DNA from: Dehalococcoidia bacterium
GTDB lineage: Bacteria > Chloroflexota > Dehalococcoidia > Plut-88900
Assembly (NCBI GenBank): GCA_012270635.1
Contig: JAAXHX010000467.1
Coordinates: 1 to 5,188, forward strand
Length of the DNA stretch: 5,188 bases
Reading direction: 5' to 3'
The notes beneath the pieces are model-generated. The model was given only the letters and a program-made list of their open reading frames with translations, searched no databases and was not told the DNA's origin. Positions 1-5,188 of this stretch are shown here, one piece after another. Every line of letters begins with the position of its first letter. Within the stretch, counting starts at the first letter, position 1. Position numbers and translations under genes: made by a program.

Positions 1-1696
1 CGATGGCAGAGACTGAGGAGGTGTGGTCCTGGGACCATTCGGGAAGGGTCTCGACGTCGTGGCCCCTGCTTTGTAGGTCGGCGCGTGTCTCGGCGGAGAT
101 GCGGCCCTCGACCCGGAGGCGGCCCGGAAGGTAGGTGTGCGGCCAGAAGGAGTTGGGGAAATTCCAAGAGGTGACCCGGGGAGCTTCTATGGCCTGCTGG
201 GGCCTCATGCCAAATACGGCGATGTTGAGGAAGGTCTGGATCATGCCCTGGGGCTGGGCGTCGCCGCCGGGGCAGCCGAAGGGCATGAAGAGCTTGCCGT
301 TCCTGAAGGCAAGGGCGGGGTTGGGGGTGAGGCGGGGCCGCTTCCAGGGAGCGAGGCTCGACGGGTGGTCGGGCTCCAGCCAGCTCTGGTAACCGCGCCC
401 CGACATCACGAAGCCGAGACCGGGAACGACGGGACTTTCGAACACAGGGTCGGATGGCGTAGCGGAGAAGGCGTTGCCCCACTTGTCCACGACGCAGGTA
501 TAGCTGGTGTCGGAGGGTGAGGGGCCTGCAACGGGGACCTGCCTGGCGCCGCTCGGCCCGACAGCGGCCCTGTCCCCGGCGGGGGGGCGTTGGAAGGGCC
601 AGGGATTGCCGGCCTCGGGCATCCGGCCCGGGGCGCGGGCCATGTCGATATCGGAGCGTCGGGAGCGGGTGTAGTCCTTGGACAGGATTCCCTGGATGGG
701 CACGTCTATGAAATCGGGGTCTCCGTAGTAGTGGTGGCGGTCGGCGAAGGCGAGGTCCATGGCCTCGGTGTAGAGGTGCAGGTAGTCCGGGGAGTTGTGG
801 CCGAGGGACTCCAGGTCGTCGTCTTCAAGCATCTGGAGGACCTGGCCGACCACCGGGCCCTGGCACCACGGGCCACAGGTGTAGATGGTGTAGTCCCGAA
901 AGCTCGCCTTCACCGTGGGTTCAACCTTCACCGTGAAATCGTGCAGGTCCCGGTATGTAATGAGGCCGCCGTGCTCTTCGCTGAACCGGGCCATCTCGTG
1001 GGCGATATCGCCTTTGTAGAAGTAGTCTCGGGCGGTGCGTATCGCACCCGGCCTGCCGCGGTGAGCGTGGGCCTCCTCAACCTCGGCGAGACGCTGAAAG
1101 GTGCGCGCGAGGTCCGACTGGACGAACAGGCTGCCGACCGGGGGCACTCGGCCTCCGGGCATGAATATCTCCCGGGTGGAGGGCCATCGGGAGAGGGTCC
1201 CGTTGGCAGAGTTGGCGTTTTCGGCAAGACCATCGTAGGTGACGGGAGACATGGGGAACCCGTCCCGGGCCAATTCCAGGGCCGGGGTCACGACTTCTTG
1301 GAAGGTCATGGTCCCGTAGCGTTCGAGGGCGGTGAGCCAGGCGTCGGGGGCGGCGGGCAGCACGCTTTGGAGGATTCCCTTGGGGATTTCCCCGCCGGCG
1401 CGCTCCATGTAATAGTCGATGTTGGCGGCCCGAGGCCAGCGTCCCAGGCCGCTGATGGTGATGACGGAATCCGAGTCAGCCAGGTAGATGATTATGGGGG
1501 CCACCCCGCCGAAGTTGGTGGACTCCGGGAGAAGGACGTTGATGGCGATGCCCGCGGCCACGCCCGCGTCGACGGCGTTGCCGCCCTGCTCCAGGACTCG
1601 GAATCCGGCCTGGGAGGCTAGATAGTGGCCCGCGACGACCATGTGCGTCGTGCCCATTATGGTGGGTCGGTAGCTCTCGATGCCTGGATAAGTCAT
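1..1696 (-). CDS. Gamma-glutamyltransferase-family Ntn hydrolase (3' end cut by window edge)
   Basis: At least 565 residues are present, and the frame is still open at the left edge. The family usually runs 530-600 residues, so probably only a short C-terminal tail is missing. Seen: the GGNAVDA motif at residues 38-44; TSYTCVVDKWGN from residue 397, which aligns with TTHYSVVDKDGN of E. coli GGT and puts Thr397 at the autocleavage/nucleophile position; KRPRLTPNP; and FGCPGG, with the oxyanion-hole glycines at 477-478. The family is made as one chain that cuts itself before the catalytic Thr into large and small subunits. No signal peptide is visible (it starts MTYPGIESYR), so it is probably cytoplasmic, unlike periplasmic E. 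coli GGT. Position 84, which aligns with the substrate-binding Arg114 of E. coli GGT, is Leu (SGLGRWPRAA), and the SS pair near KR is LT. This makes true glutathione transferase activity doubtful; an amidase related to oxamate amidohydrolase HpxW is an alternative. The start is supported by AAGGAG 7 nt upstream. It lies 30 bp after the aminotransferase, probably in one transcript. Family assignment is confident; the substrate is unknown. Confidence 0.9.
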   Translation of the reverse strand, partial: MTYPGIESYRPTIMGTTHMVVAGHYLASQAGFRVLEQGGNAVDAGVAAGIAINVLLPESTNFGGVAPIIIYLADSDSVITISGLGRWPRAANIDYYMERAGGEIPKGILQSVLPAAPDAWLTALERYGTMTFQEVVTPALELARDGFPMSPVTYDGLAENANSANGTLSRWPSTREIFMPGGRVPPVGSLFVQSDLARTFQRLAEVEEAHAHRGRPGAIRTARDYFYKGDIAHEMARFSEEHGGLITYRDLHDFTVKVEPTVKASFRDYTIYTCGPWCQGPVVGQVLQMLEDDDLESLGHNSPDYLHLYTEAMDLAFADRHHYYGDPDFIDVPIQGILSKDYTRSRRSDIDMARAPGRMPEAGNPWPFQRPPAGDRAAVGPSGARQVPVAGPSPSDTSYTCVVDKWGNAFSATPSDPVFESPVVPGLGFVMSGRGYQSWLEPDHPSSLAPWKRPRLTPNPALAFRNGKLFMPFGCPGGDAQPQGMIQTFLNIAVFGMRPQQAIEAPRVTSWNFPNSFWPHTYLPGRLRVEGRISAETRADLQSRGHDVETLPEWSQDHTSSVSAI

Positions 1697-1703
1697 GGCG
1701 AAT

Positions 1704-1709
1704 CTCCTT
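1704..1709 (-). promoter_or_regulatory. Ribosome binding site of the Ntn hydrolase gene
   Basis: On the minus strand AAGGAG lies 7 nt before the ATG at 1696-1694. It is a near-perfect Shine-Dalgarno sequence and fixes the start. It lies inside the 30-bp gap after the aminotransferase stop, which points to separate translation initiation within one transcript. Confidence 0.75.
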
Positions 1710-1726
1710 GTTGGCGGGGCTCGAGA

Positions 1727-3058
1727 CTAAGGGGCCGCGCCTTCCGATGCGGCAATTATGGCTTCTTCCATTACGGTCAGGGCCCTGTCTATCTCCGGCC
1801 TGCCGATCACCAGCGGAGGGGCAAGACGGATGATCGGGGTTCCGGGGGTGGTGAAGAGTATAAGGCCGTTGCGGAGGCAGTAGCTCGTAATCCGGGTCAT
1901 CAGGTCGGGGGCGGGGTTGGCCGAGGCCTTGTCGGTGACTATTTCAAGTCCCAGCAGCAACCCCAGGCCCCGGACGTCTCCGACGATCTCGTACTGGTCC
2001 CGTAGGGACTCAAGGCCGGCGCGGAAGTAGGCGCCCATAACCTCCGCCTTTTCGACCAGGTCCTCGGACTCGATGATGTCCAGGTTGGCCAGCCCAACGC
2101 CGCAGAGGAACGGGTCGCCGCTGTGGGAGGTGCTCTGGGCGTAGCCTCCCTCCTCCAGCTTGTGGGCCACGGACTCGGAGACGAGGGTCGCGCTGAGGGG
2201 CACGGCCCCACCGAGGCTCTTGGACAGGGTGACCACGTCGGGCACGACGTCGTGGTGCTCGGCGGCGAACCACTTCCCGGTACGGCCCAACCCGGTCAGG
2301 GCCTCGTCCATGATGAGGAGGACGCCTCTCTCGGTGCAGAAGCGTCGGAGGGCCCGGACGTACTCGGGAGGCGGCACGACGATAGGCCCGCCGAGGACGG
2401 GCTCGATTATCACGGCGGCCGGCTCTCCGGTGGTGTTTAGGTCCAGCATCTCCACGGAATAGCCGAAGCAGGCTAAGGAACAGCCGTCCCGACTAGAGCA
2501 GAAGCGGCACCGGTAGGGGTTGGGGGTGGGGAGAAAGGTGACGCCGGGGAGACCCGGGCCGTATTCGGGGTGACCTCTGCGGTAACCGCGCCCGGTGACG
2601 CTCCAGGCAGCGAGGGAGAGCCCGTGATAGCTTTCGGAGAGGGCGACCATCTCCTGGCGGCCCGTGGCGAACCTGGCGATTCGGATGGCGGTCTCCACGG
2701 AGTCGGAGCCGGTGCAGCCGTAGAAGGGCTTCTGGAGGTCGCCGGGAGTGAGCTCGGTGAGGCGCTTGGACAATGCGACCTCCTGGGGCGTGGTGAAGGA
2801 GGAGCCCGTCTGCATGAGAAGGGCCGCTTGACGGGACACCGCGTCCAGGAGTCGGGGGTGGGAATGGCCGACTGAAACGCAGAGCTGCCCGGACATCATG
2901 TCCAGGTATTCGTTGCCCTCCACGTCCCAGAGCGTGCAGCCGAGGCCCCGCTCGGGAACGATGGGGAACTTCTGCCAGGCGTTGAGGGACCAGCGCTGCC
3001 CCGCCTCGATCCATTGGCTGTTGGTAGTCAAGTCAAGTCCCGGTGCGCTTTCCACCAT
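1727..3058 (-). CDS. Class-III PLP-dependent aminotransferase, dialkylglycine-decarboxylase-like
   Basis: 443 residues, full length for fold-type I class-III enzymes. Seen: SGQ at residues 56-58 (equivalent to Gln52 of Burkholderia cepacia dialkylglycine decarboxylase, DGD); GCTGSDSVETAIR at 114-126 (PLP phosphate region); SYHG at 143-146; IIEP at 217-220; DEALTGLGRTG at 251-261 with Asp251 for the PLP ring nitrogen; SKSLGG with the Schiff-base Lys280; TSHSGDP at 310-316; GDVRGLGLLLGLEIV at 360-374; and RLAPPL with Arg411 (equivalent to DGD Arg406). It resembles DGD along its length, but Tyr144 replaces Trp138 of DGD, Leu254 stands where DGD has Gln246, and the Ser-Ser after the IxEP motif is Gly-Gly. 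It may therefore be an omega-aminotransferase of unknown substrate and not a decarboxylase. A four-cysteine patch (C184, C187, C193, C197) precedes the cofactor domain core. The start is supported by GAGGGGAG 6 nt upstream. It is first in a probable two-gene unit with the Ntn hydrolase. It acts in the cytoplasm. Confidence 0.93.
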   Translation of the reverse strand: MVESAPGLDLTTNSQWIEAGQRWSLNAWQKFPIVPERGLGCTLWDVEGNEYLDMMSGQLCVSVGHSHPRLLDAVSRQAALLMQTGSSFTTPQEVALSKRLTELTPGDLQKPFYGCTGSDSVETAIRIARFATGRQEMVALSESYHGLSLAAWSVTGRGYRRGHPEYGPGLPGVTFLPTPNPYRCRFCSSRDGCSLACFGYSVEMLDLNTTGEPAAVIIEPVLGGPIVVPPPEYVRALRRFCTERGVLLIMDEALTGLGRTGKWFAAEHHDVVPDVVTLSKSLGGAVPLSATLVSESVAHKLEEGGYAQSTSHSGDPFLCGVGLANLDIIESEDLVEKAEVMGAYFRAGLESLRDQYEIVGDVRGLGLLLGLEIVTDKASANPAPDLMTRITSYCLRNGLILFTTPGTPIIRLAPPLVIGRPEIDRALTVMEEAIIAASEGAAP

Positions 3059-3064
3059 CTTTTG

Positions 3065-3072
3065 CTCCCCTC
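3065..3072 (-). promoter_or_regulatory. Ribosome binding site of the aminotransferase gene
   Basis: GAGGGGAG on the minus strand, 6 nt before the ATG at 3058-3056. It supports this start codon. Confidence 0.65.
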
Positions 3073-3094
3073 AGGTTATGTTCGGCGGCGGGTT

Positions 3095-3149
3095 CGAGAG
3101 TATTATATTGCGCTTGACGGATGAACGCTTGCAATGAAGAGAAGATGAG
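3095..3149. promoter_or_regulatory. AT-rich promoter region in the divergent spacer
   Basis: The 91-bp spacer 3059-3149 separates divergent genes, so both promoters should lie here or close by. The block TATTATATT at 3101-3109 stands out in GC-rich surroundings. On the minus strand it holds a perfect TATAAT (3107 to 3102), a good -10 box for the aminotransferase unit, with a predicted leader of about 35-40 nt. No convincing -35 is found at 16-18 bp; TTGCAA lies 21 bp upstream, which is too far. On the plus strand TATTAT/TATATT could serve the transporter, also without a clear -35. TTGACG at 3114-3119 lacks a matching -10. An activator could compensate. No operator palindrome is evident. Confidence 0.4.
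3136..3144 (+). promoter_or_regulatory. Weak ribosome binding site of the EamA transporter gene
   Basis: Purine-rich GAAGAGAAG ends 5 nt before the ATG at 3150. It only partly matches the Shine-Dalgarno consensus, but the position is right, and the other upstream ATGs (3134, 3145) are out of frame. Confidence 0.4.
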
Positions 3150-4202
3150 ATGCCGATAGGCGAACTGGCAGTGCTGACGTCGGCGCTGCTGTTCTCGATG
3201 ACCGGGGTCGTGCAGAAGACGCTGGTGGCAAGGTTCAAGCCGCTTACCCTGGGGGCGCTGGGGGCGGGAGGAGGGGCCTTGGCCGCCCTGATATTCGTGC
3301 TGACAACCTCGGACATCACTGAGCTCACGCGCATTCCCACCACGTACCTGGTACTGGGCATTTTAGGAGGGGTCATCAACATTGGCCTGGGAGAGCCGCT
3401 GTACTTGCTGTTCCTGAGGAACGTGGACGTCAGCAAGGCTTGGCCGATGATCGCCGGGATGCTCTCCAGCTACTCGCTGATATCGGGGATATTCGTGCTG
3501 AGGGAGACGCCAACGCCCTACGACATAACGGGGGTAGCCGTGGTGGCCACGGGGGTGTACCTGCTGAGCTTCGCCCAGCGCAGATATACGGACAAGAACC
3601 AGGCCTCGTGGCTGGGGTTCAAGGGGGTGCTTCTGCTGGCGCTGGTGGCGGCGTTCTGGGTGTCGGGGCTTACGGTGCAGGGTTTCGCCCTTCGACACAT
3701 GGACCCGCAGCTGTTGAACATGTCGCGGCTTTCTGCGGTCTGCATCTTCCTGACGGTGATGTCATGGCTGGGGGTAAACGAAATTCTGCTGCCGAACGAG
3801 GAGTACGCTGCCTTGAGCTTCGGGGGGCGGGTGAAGATGGCGCTGTCGCAAGGGCTTGCGGCCCGGGCCTTACGCCGATGCCTGAGACTCGATGGGTCTG
3901 CGCCAGGGGATGTCGCGCACCGGGACTCGGTGCGCAGGAGGATGCGGTACAGGTCCGGGTGGTCGTACCGGATGTCGGGGGTGGCGGTGATAAACGGAAC
4001 GTTGTCGCTGGGCACGGCGAGCATGCTGTTCCTGGTGGGGATATCCCGCGCCGGGTTGTCCATATCCGCGGTGCTGTCATCGACGCAGATATTCTGGACG
4101 TCGATGATAGCGGCGGTGGTGCTGAGGGAGAGGTTGAACCCGGTGGCGATAGCAGGCGTTCTGGCGATGTTCGGGGGGATAACCCTAATCCTGCTCAAGT
4201 GA
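3150..4202 (+). CDS. EamA-family (drug/metabolite superfamily) transporter with an in-frame insertion
   Basis: A 350-residue inner-membrane protein with two EamA repeats. Likely helices lie near residues 4-22, 33-52, 64-86, 97-117, 124-142, 156-175, 190-208, 277-297, 300-322 and 331-350, ten in all. Each repeat ends with the family signature of Arg-Glu plus a Gly-rich helix: LRETPTPYDITGV at 117-129 and LRERLNPVAIAGV at 325-337. Family members export or import small metabolites such as amino acids, sugars or nucleosides; specificity cannot be predicted. The usual length is about 280-310. The excess is explained by residues about 239-276, a hydrophilic block with 11 Arg in 38 residues between helices 7 and 8, where the family has a short loop. 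Without it the protein would be about 312 residues and would read smoothly from SQGLAA into VINGTLSLGTASML. The frame is open throughout, so the gene is formally intact, but function may be impaired. It is divergent from the aminotransferase, sharing a 91-bp spacer, and convergent with the next gene. Confidence 0.88.
   Translation: MPIGELAVLTSALLFSMTGVVQKTLVARFKPLTLGALGAGGGALAALIFVLTTSDITELTRIPTTYLVLGILGGVINIGLGEPLYLLFLRNVDVSKAWPMIAGMLSSYSLISGIFVLRETPTPYDITGVAVVATGVYLLSFAQRRYTDKNQASWLGFKGVLLLALVAAFWVSGLTVQGFALRHMDPQLLNMSRLSAVCIFLTVMSWLGVNEILLPNEEYAALSFGGRVKMALSQGLAARALRRCLRLDGSAPGDVAHRDSVRRRMRYRSGWSYRMSGVAVINGTLSLGTASMLFLVGISRAGLSISAVLSSTQIFWTSMIAAVVLRERLNPVAIAGVLAMFGGITLILLK
3864..3977 (+). 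repeat. Putative in-frame inserted palindromic element inside the EamA gene
   Basis: This block of about 114 bp encodes an Arg-rich stretch (RRCLR, RRRMRYR, WSYRM) unlike the membrane protein around it. It uses codons rare in the flanks (TTA, CGA, AGA, AGG, CCA, TCT). It contains a perfect inverted repeat GCGCACCG/CGGTGCGC at 3915-3935, a second pair CGGTAC/GTACCG (3945-3950 and 3965-3970), and two copies of GGATGTCG (3908-3915 and 3970-3977). The ends are judged from where transporter-like sequence stops and resumes, so each may be off by about 10 bp. No target-site duplication was found. Inference: a small mobile or dispersed palindromic element, as known for elements inserted into protein genes in Rickettsia. 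An assembly error or a natural lineage-specific loop is possible. Confidence 0.45.
3915..3935. repeat. Perfect 8-bp inverted repeat (hairpin)
   Basis: GCGCACCG, five bases (GGACT), then CGGTGCGC. It is all within the reading frame of the transporter and at the centre of the suspected insertion. The stem has seven G-C pairs and one A-T pair and would be stable in RNA or single-stranded DNA. No T-run follows, so it is not an intrinsic terminator. Confidence 0.7.
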
Positions 4203-4212
4203 AGGGAGAGAA

Positions 4213-4236
4213 ACCGAGGCCCGAACCCTACTCGGT
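4213..4236. terminator. Weak inverted repeat between convergent genes
   Basis: ACCGAG at 4213-4218 and CTCGGT at 4231-4236 form a 6-bp stem with a 12-nt loop, spanning the 25-bp gap between the transporter stop (4200-4202) and the stop of the facing gene (4228-4230). The placement suits a shared terminator, but there is no T-tract on either side and the stem is short. Little else is in the gap. Confidence 0.2.
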
Positions 4237-4572
4237 GGGGGCATCGTGGGCGAGGAGAAGAAAGGGCTCACCCCACTGGGAGGGTTCTTCCAGGGACCAG
4301 TCCAGGGGGGAGCCTTCGGGCCGAAGGCGTATGCCCTCGTCCCCACCGTAGACGAGCAGCGCCGATCCCTCGCCGGAGTCGTCCACAAGGGCGGCTAAGG
4401 CCGTAACAAGGCCGTCGGAGGACCAGCCGACCACCTCATACATGGCTTCCGCTCCGCCGGGGGCAAAGGTGGAGACTTTCGACACGGGGCGGGGGTCTTC
4501 CATGGTCTGGAAGCTGCGGGTCACGGCAAAGAGGCTGTTCTCCGATTCTTCCACTTCGATGACCAGGAGCAT
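4228..4572 (-). CDS. Hypothetical protein, 114 residues
   Basis: Not recognised. It is a small, acidic, soluble-looking protein with no signal peptide, no membrane segment and no cysteine. It begins MLLVIEVEESENSLFAVTRS and continues with alternating hydrophobic stretches (MYEVVGWSS, LVTALAALVDD, SALLVYGG, PFLLLAHD) that suggest a compact, mainly beta domain. The start is supported by GGAGG 5 nt upstream (4582 to 4578). It lies 21 bp after the 122-residue gene on the same strand and is the last gene of that cluster before the convergent transporter. Coding status is supported by the ribosome site, spacing and natural-looking composition; function is unknown. A link to the upstream reductase is only by position. 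Confidence 0.65.
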   Translation of the reverse strand: MLLVIEVEESENSLFAVTRSFQTMEDPRPVSKVSTFAPGGAEAMYEVVGWSSDGLVTALAALVDDSGEGSALLVYGGDEGIRLRPEGSPLDWSLEEPSQWGEPFLLLAHDAPTE

Positions 4573-4593
4573 GGACGCCTCCGTGATTTGTGG

Positions 4594-4962
4594 TCAGGCC
4601 TCGATGCTGCGCATGCCCGAGCGCTGCATCTGGGCAGTGGCGAGGTGCTGTTCAAGGAGGACGCGGGCCTCGGGCTTGCGGAGGTCCAGGGACGATATGG
4701 CGATGGCGCGGTAGAAGACCCCCGCGGGCACCTGTACCGAAGTGGAGGCGCCGGGCCCGGGCAGTTCCGCTCCCAGGGCTTCCGCCATGAACTCGGCCTG
4801 CAACTCCCCCACCCCCGAGGCGTGGCACTTGGTCACGGCCCGGCCACGGTGCAACAAAGTAATGCCGGACTTTGAGCGCCTGAGTGTAAGGGGAATGGCG
4901 GCGCGGGGTCTTTCGAGGATCTCCTCGGCGTAGTCCTGGGCCCGAGAGCGGCTTATGCCCAT
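4594..4962 (-). CDS. Hypothetical protein, 122 residues
   Basis: Not recognised. It is a basic, soluble-looking protein with no signal peptide or membrane helix and a single Cys (TKCHASG). The N-terminal part is rich in Arg (MGISRSRAQDYAEEILERPR), the middle contains a Gly/Pro/Ser-rich stretch (GAELPGPGASTS), and the C-terminal part looks helical (EARVLLEQHLATAQMQ). Only 7 bp separate it from the reductase stop. An AAGG overlapping that TAA stop lies 5 nt before the ATG, so translational coupling to the reductase is likely. The closeness suggests co-expression with nitrite/sulfite reduction, but no motif supports a specific role such as chaperone or cofactor protein. Confidence 0.65.
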   Translation of the reverse strand: MGISRSRAQDYAEEILERPRAAIPLTLRRSKSGITLLHRGRAVTKCHASGVGELQAEFMAEALGAELPGPGASTSVQVPAGVFYRAIAISSLDLRKPEARVLLEQHLATAQMQRSGMRSIEA

Positions 4963-4969
4963 GGAGGCC

Positions 4970-5188
4970 TTATACCGCGCACTCTCCCTCGCCGCGTTCG
5001 ACCTTGAACATGCGGGTCTTGCCCCAGTCCATGTAGGTGCCGAGGTTGTCCTTGTTCAAGGGACCCGTCTCCTTGTAGGCGCCGGCAAGGGCCTCGAAGG
5101 GCTCTGTGCCGACCCGGTCCACGAAGCGGTTGAAGACCTCCTGGGGCTCACGCTCATTCTGATAGAAGTGGACGATGTCCTGCACGAG
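4970..5188 (-). CDS. C-terminal end of a probable nitrite/sulfite reductase (5' part outside window)
   Basis: Only the last 72 residues are visible; the frame runs open off the right edge. The tail contains IVHFYQNERE, FVDRVGTEPFEAL, GPLNKDNLG, YMDWGKT and ends VERGEGECAV. This arrangement (a helix with NERE, then F-x-D-R-V-G, then a D-W-G segment and a GEC end) matches my memory of C-termini in the siroheme/4Fe-4S nitrite/sulfite reductase family, which reduces nitrite to ammonia or sulfite to sulfide with six electrons from ferredoxin. The diagnostic cysteine ligands of the cluster and siroheme lie upstream and cannot be checked, so nitrite cannot be told from sulfite and the family itself is not proven. 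It is first of a three-gene run with very short gaps (7 and 21 bp). Confidence 0.6.
   Translation of the reverse strand, partial: LVQDIVHFYQNEREPQEVFNRFVDRVGTEPFEALAGAYKETGPLNKDNLGTYMDWGKTRMFKVERGEGECAV

Noticed and set aside
590..1621. Long plus-strand open frame of 343 codons opposite the Ntn hydrolase
   Set aside because: It is antisense to a gene with clear family motifs. Its Val/Gly/His/Glu-rich translation is typical of the shadow frame of GC-rich coding DNA, and there are no domain motifs.
2493..3014. Minus-strand frame of 173 codons inside the aminotransferase
   Set aside because: Alternate frame of a strongly supported gene, with Arg/Pro/His-rich content typical of frame-shifted GC-rich sequence.
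3114..3119. TTGACG as a plus-strand -35 box for the transporter
   Set aside because: The sequence 16-18 bp downstream is purine-rich ribosome-site DNA, with nothing like TATAAT.
3915..3935. Hairpin as an intrinsic terminator inside the transporter gene
   Set aside because: No T-run follows on either strand and the frame continues through it, so it fits a repeat or inserted element better.
3518..4198. Minus-strand frame of 226 codons opposite the transporter
   Set aside because: Shadow of the transporter. Its Ser/Thr/Arg/Pro-rich composition carries no family motif and has no sensible ribosome site context.
3440..4351. Plus-strand frame of 303 codons overlapping the transporter
   Set aside because: It is out of frame with a well-supported membrane protein, and its Gly/Arg/Ala-rich translation shows no recognisable domain. 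It runs across the convergent junction into an antisense gene.

Overview
This is a GC-rich bacterial window with tightly packed genes and short, operon-like gaps. Nothing in it fixes the taxon. The style of the Ntn-hydrolase, with its KRPRLTPNP and FGCPGG motifs, together with the base composition would suit an environmental Chloroflexota-type bacterium (SAR202/Dehalococcoidia-like), but that is a low-confidence inference.

Layout. Positions 1-3058 hold a two-gene minus-strand unit. A class-III PLP aminotransferase (3058 to 1727) comes first. After a 30-bp gap it is followed by a gamma-glutamyltransferase-family Ntn hydrolase (1696 down to the left edge, where its last residues are cut off). 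A 91-bp spacer (3059-3149) contains the only AT-rich island in the window and separates this unit from a divergent EamA/DMT-type transporter (3150-4202, plus strand). The transporter faces a second minus-strand cluster. Read in its own direction, that cluster is the C-terminal end of a probable ferredoxin-type nitrite/sulfite reductase (5188 to 4970), then an unrecognised 122-residue protein (4962 to 4594), then an unrecognised 114-residue protein (4572 to 4228).

How the genes may work together. The aminotransferase and Ntn hydrolase probably act on amino compounds: one breaks an amide or gamma-glutamyl bond and the other removes an amino group. The transporter could move a substrate or product of the same pathway. 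Active-site residues argue against the textbook members of both enzyme families. The Ntn hydrolase keeps its catalytic Thr but lacks the Arg that binds glutathione's gamma-glutamyl group, and the aminotransferase resembles dialkylglycine decarboxylase but carries aminotransferase-type residues. The real substrates cannot be read from sequence.

Most unusual signal. The EamA transporter gene carries an in-frame, Arg-rich, hydrophilic block of about 38 residues (about 3864-3977) between its seventh and eighth membrane helices. The block has deviant codon use and contains a perfect 8-bp inverted repeat. It looks like a small palindromic element inserted into the reading frame, or possibly an assembly chimera. 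No RNA genes, CRISPR arrays, transposases or phage genes were seen.
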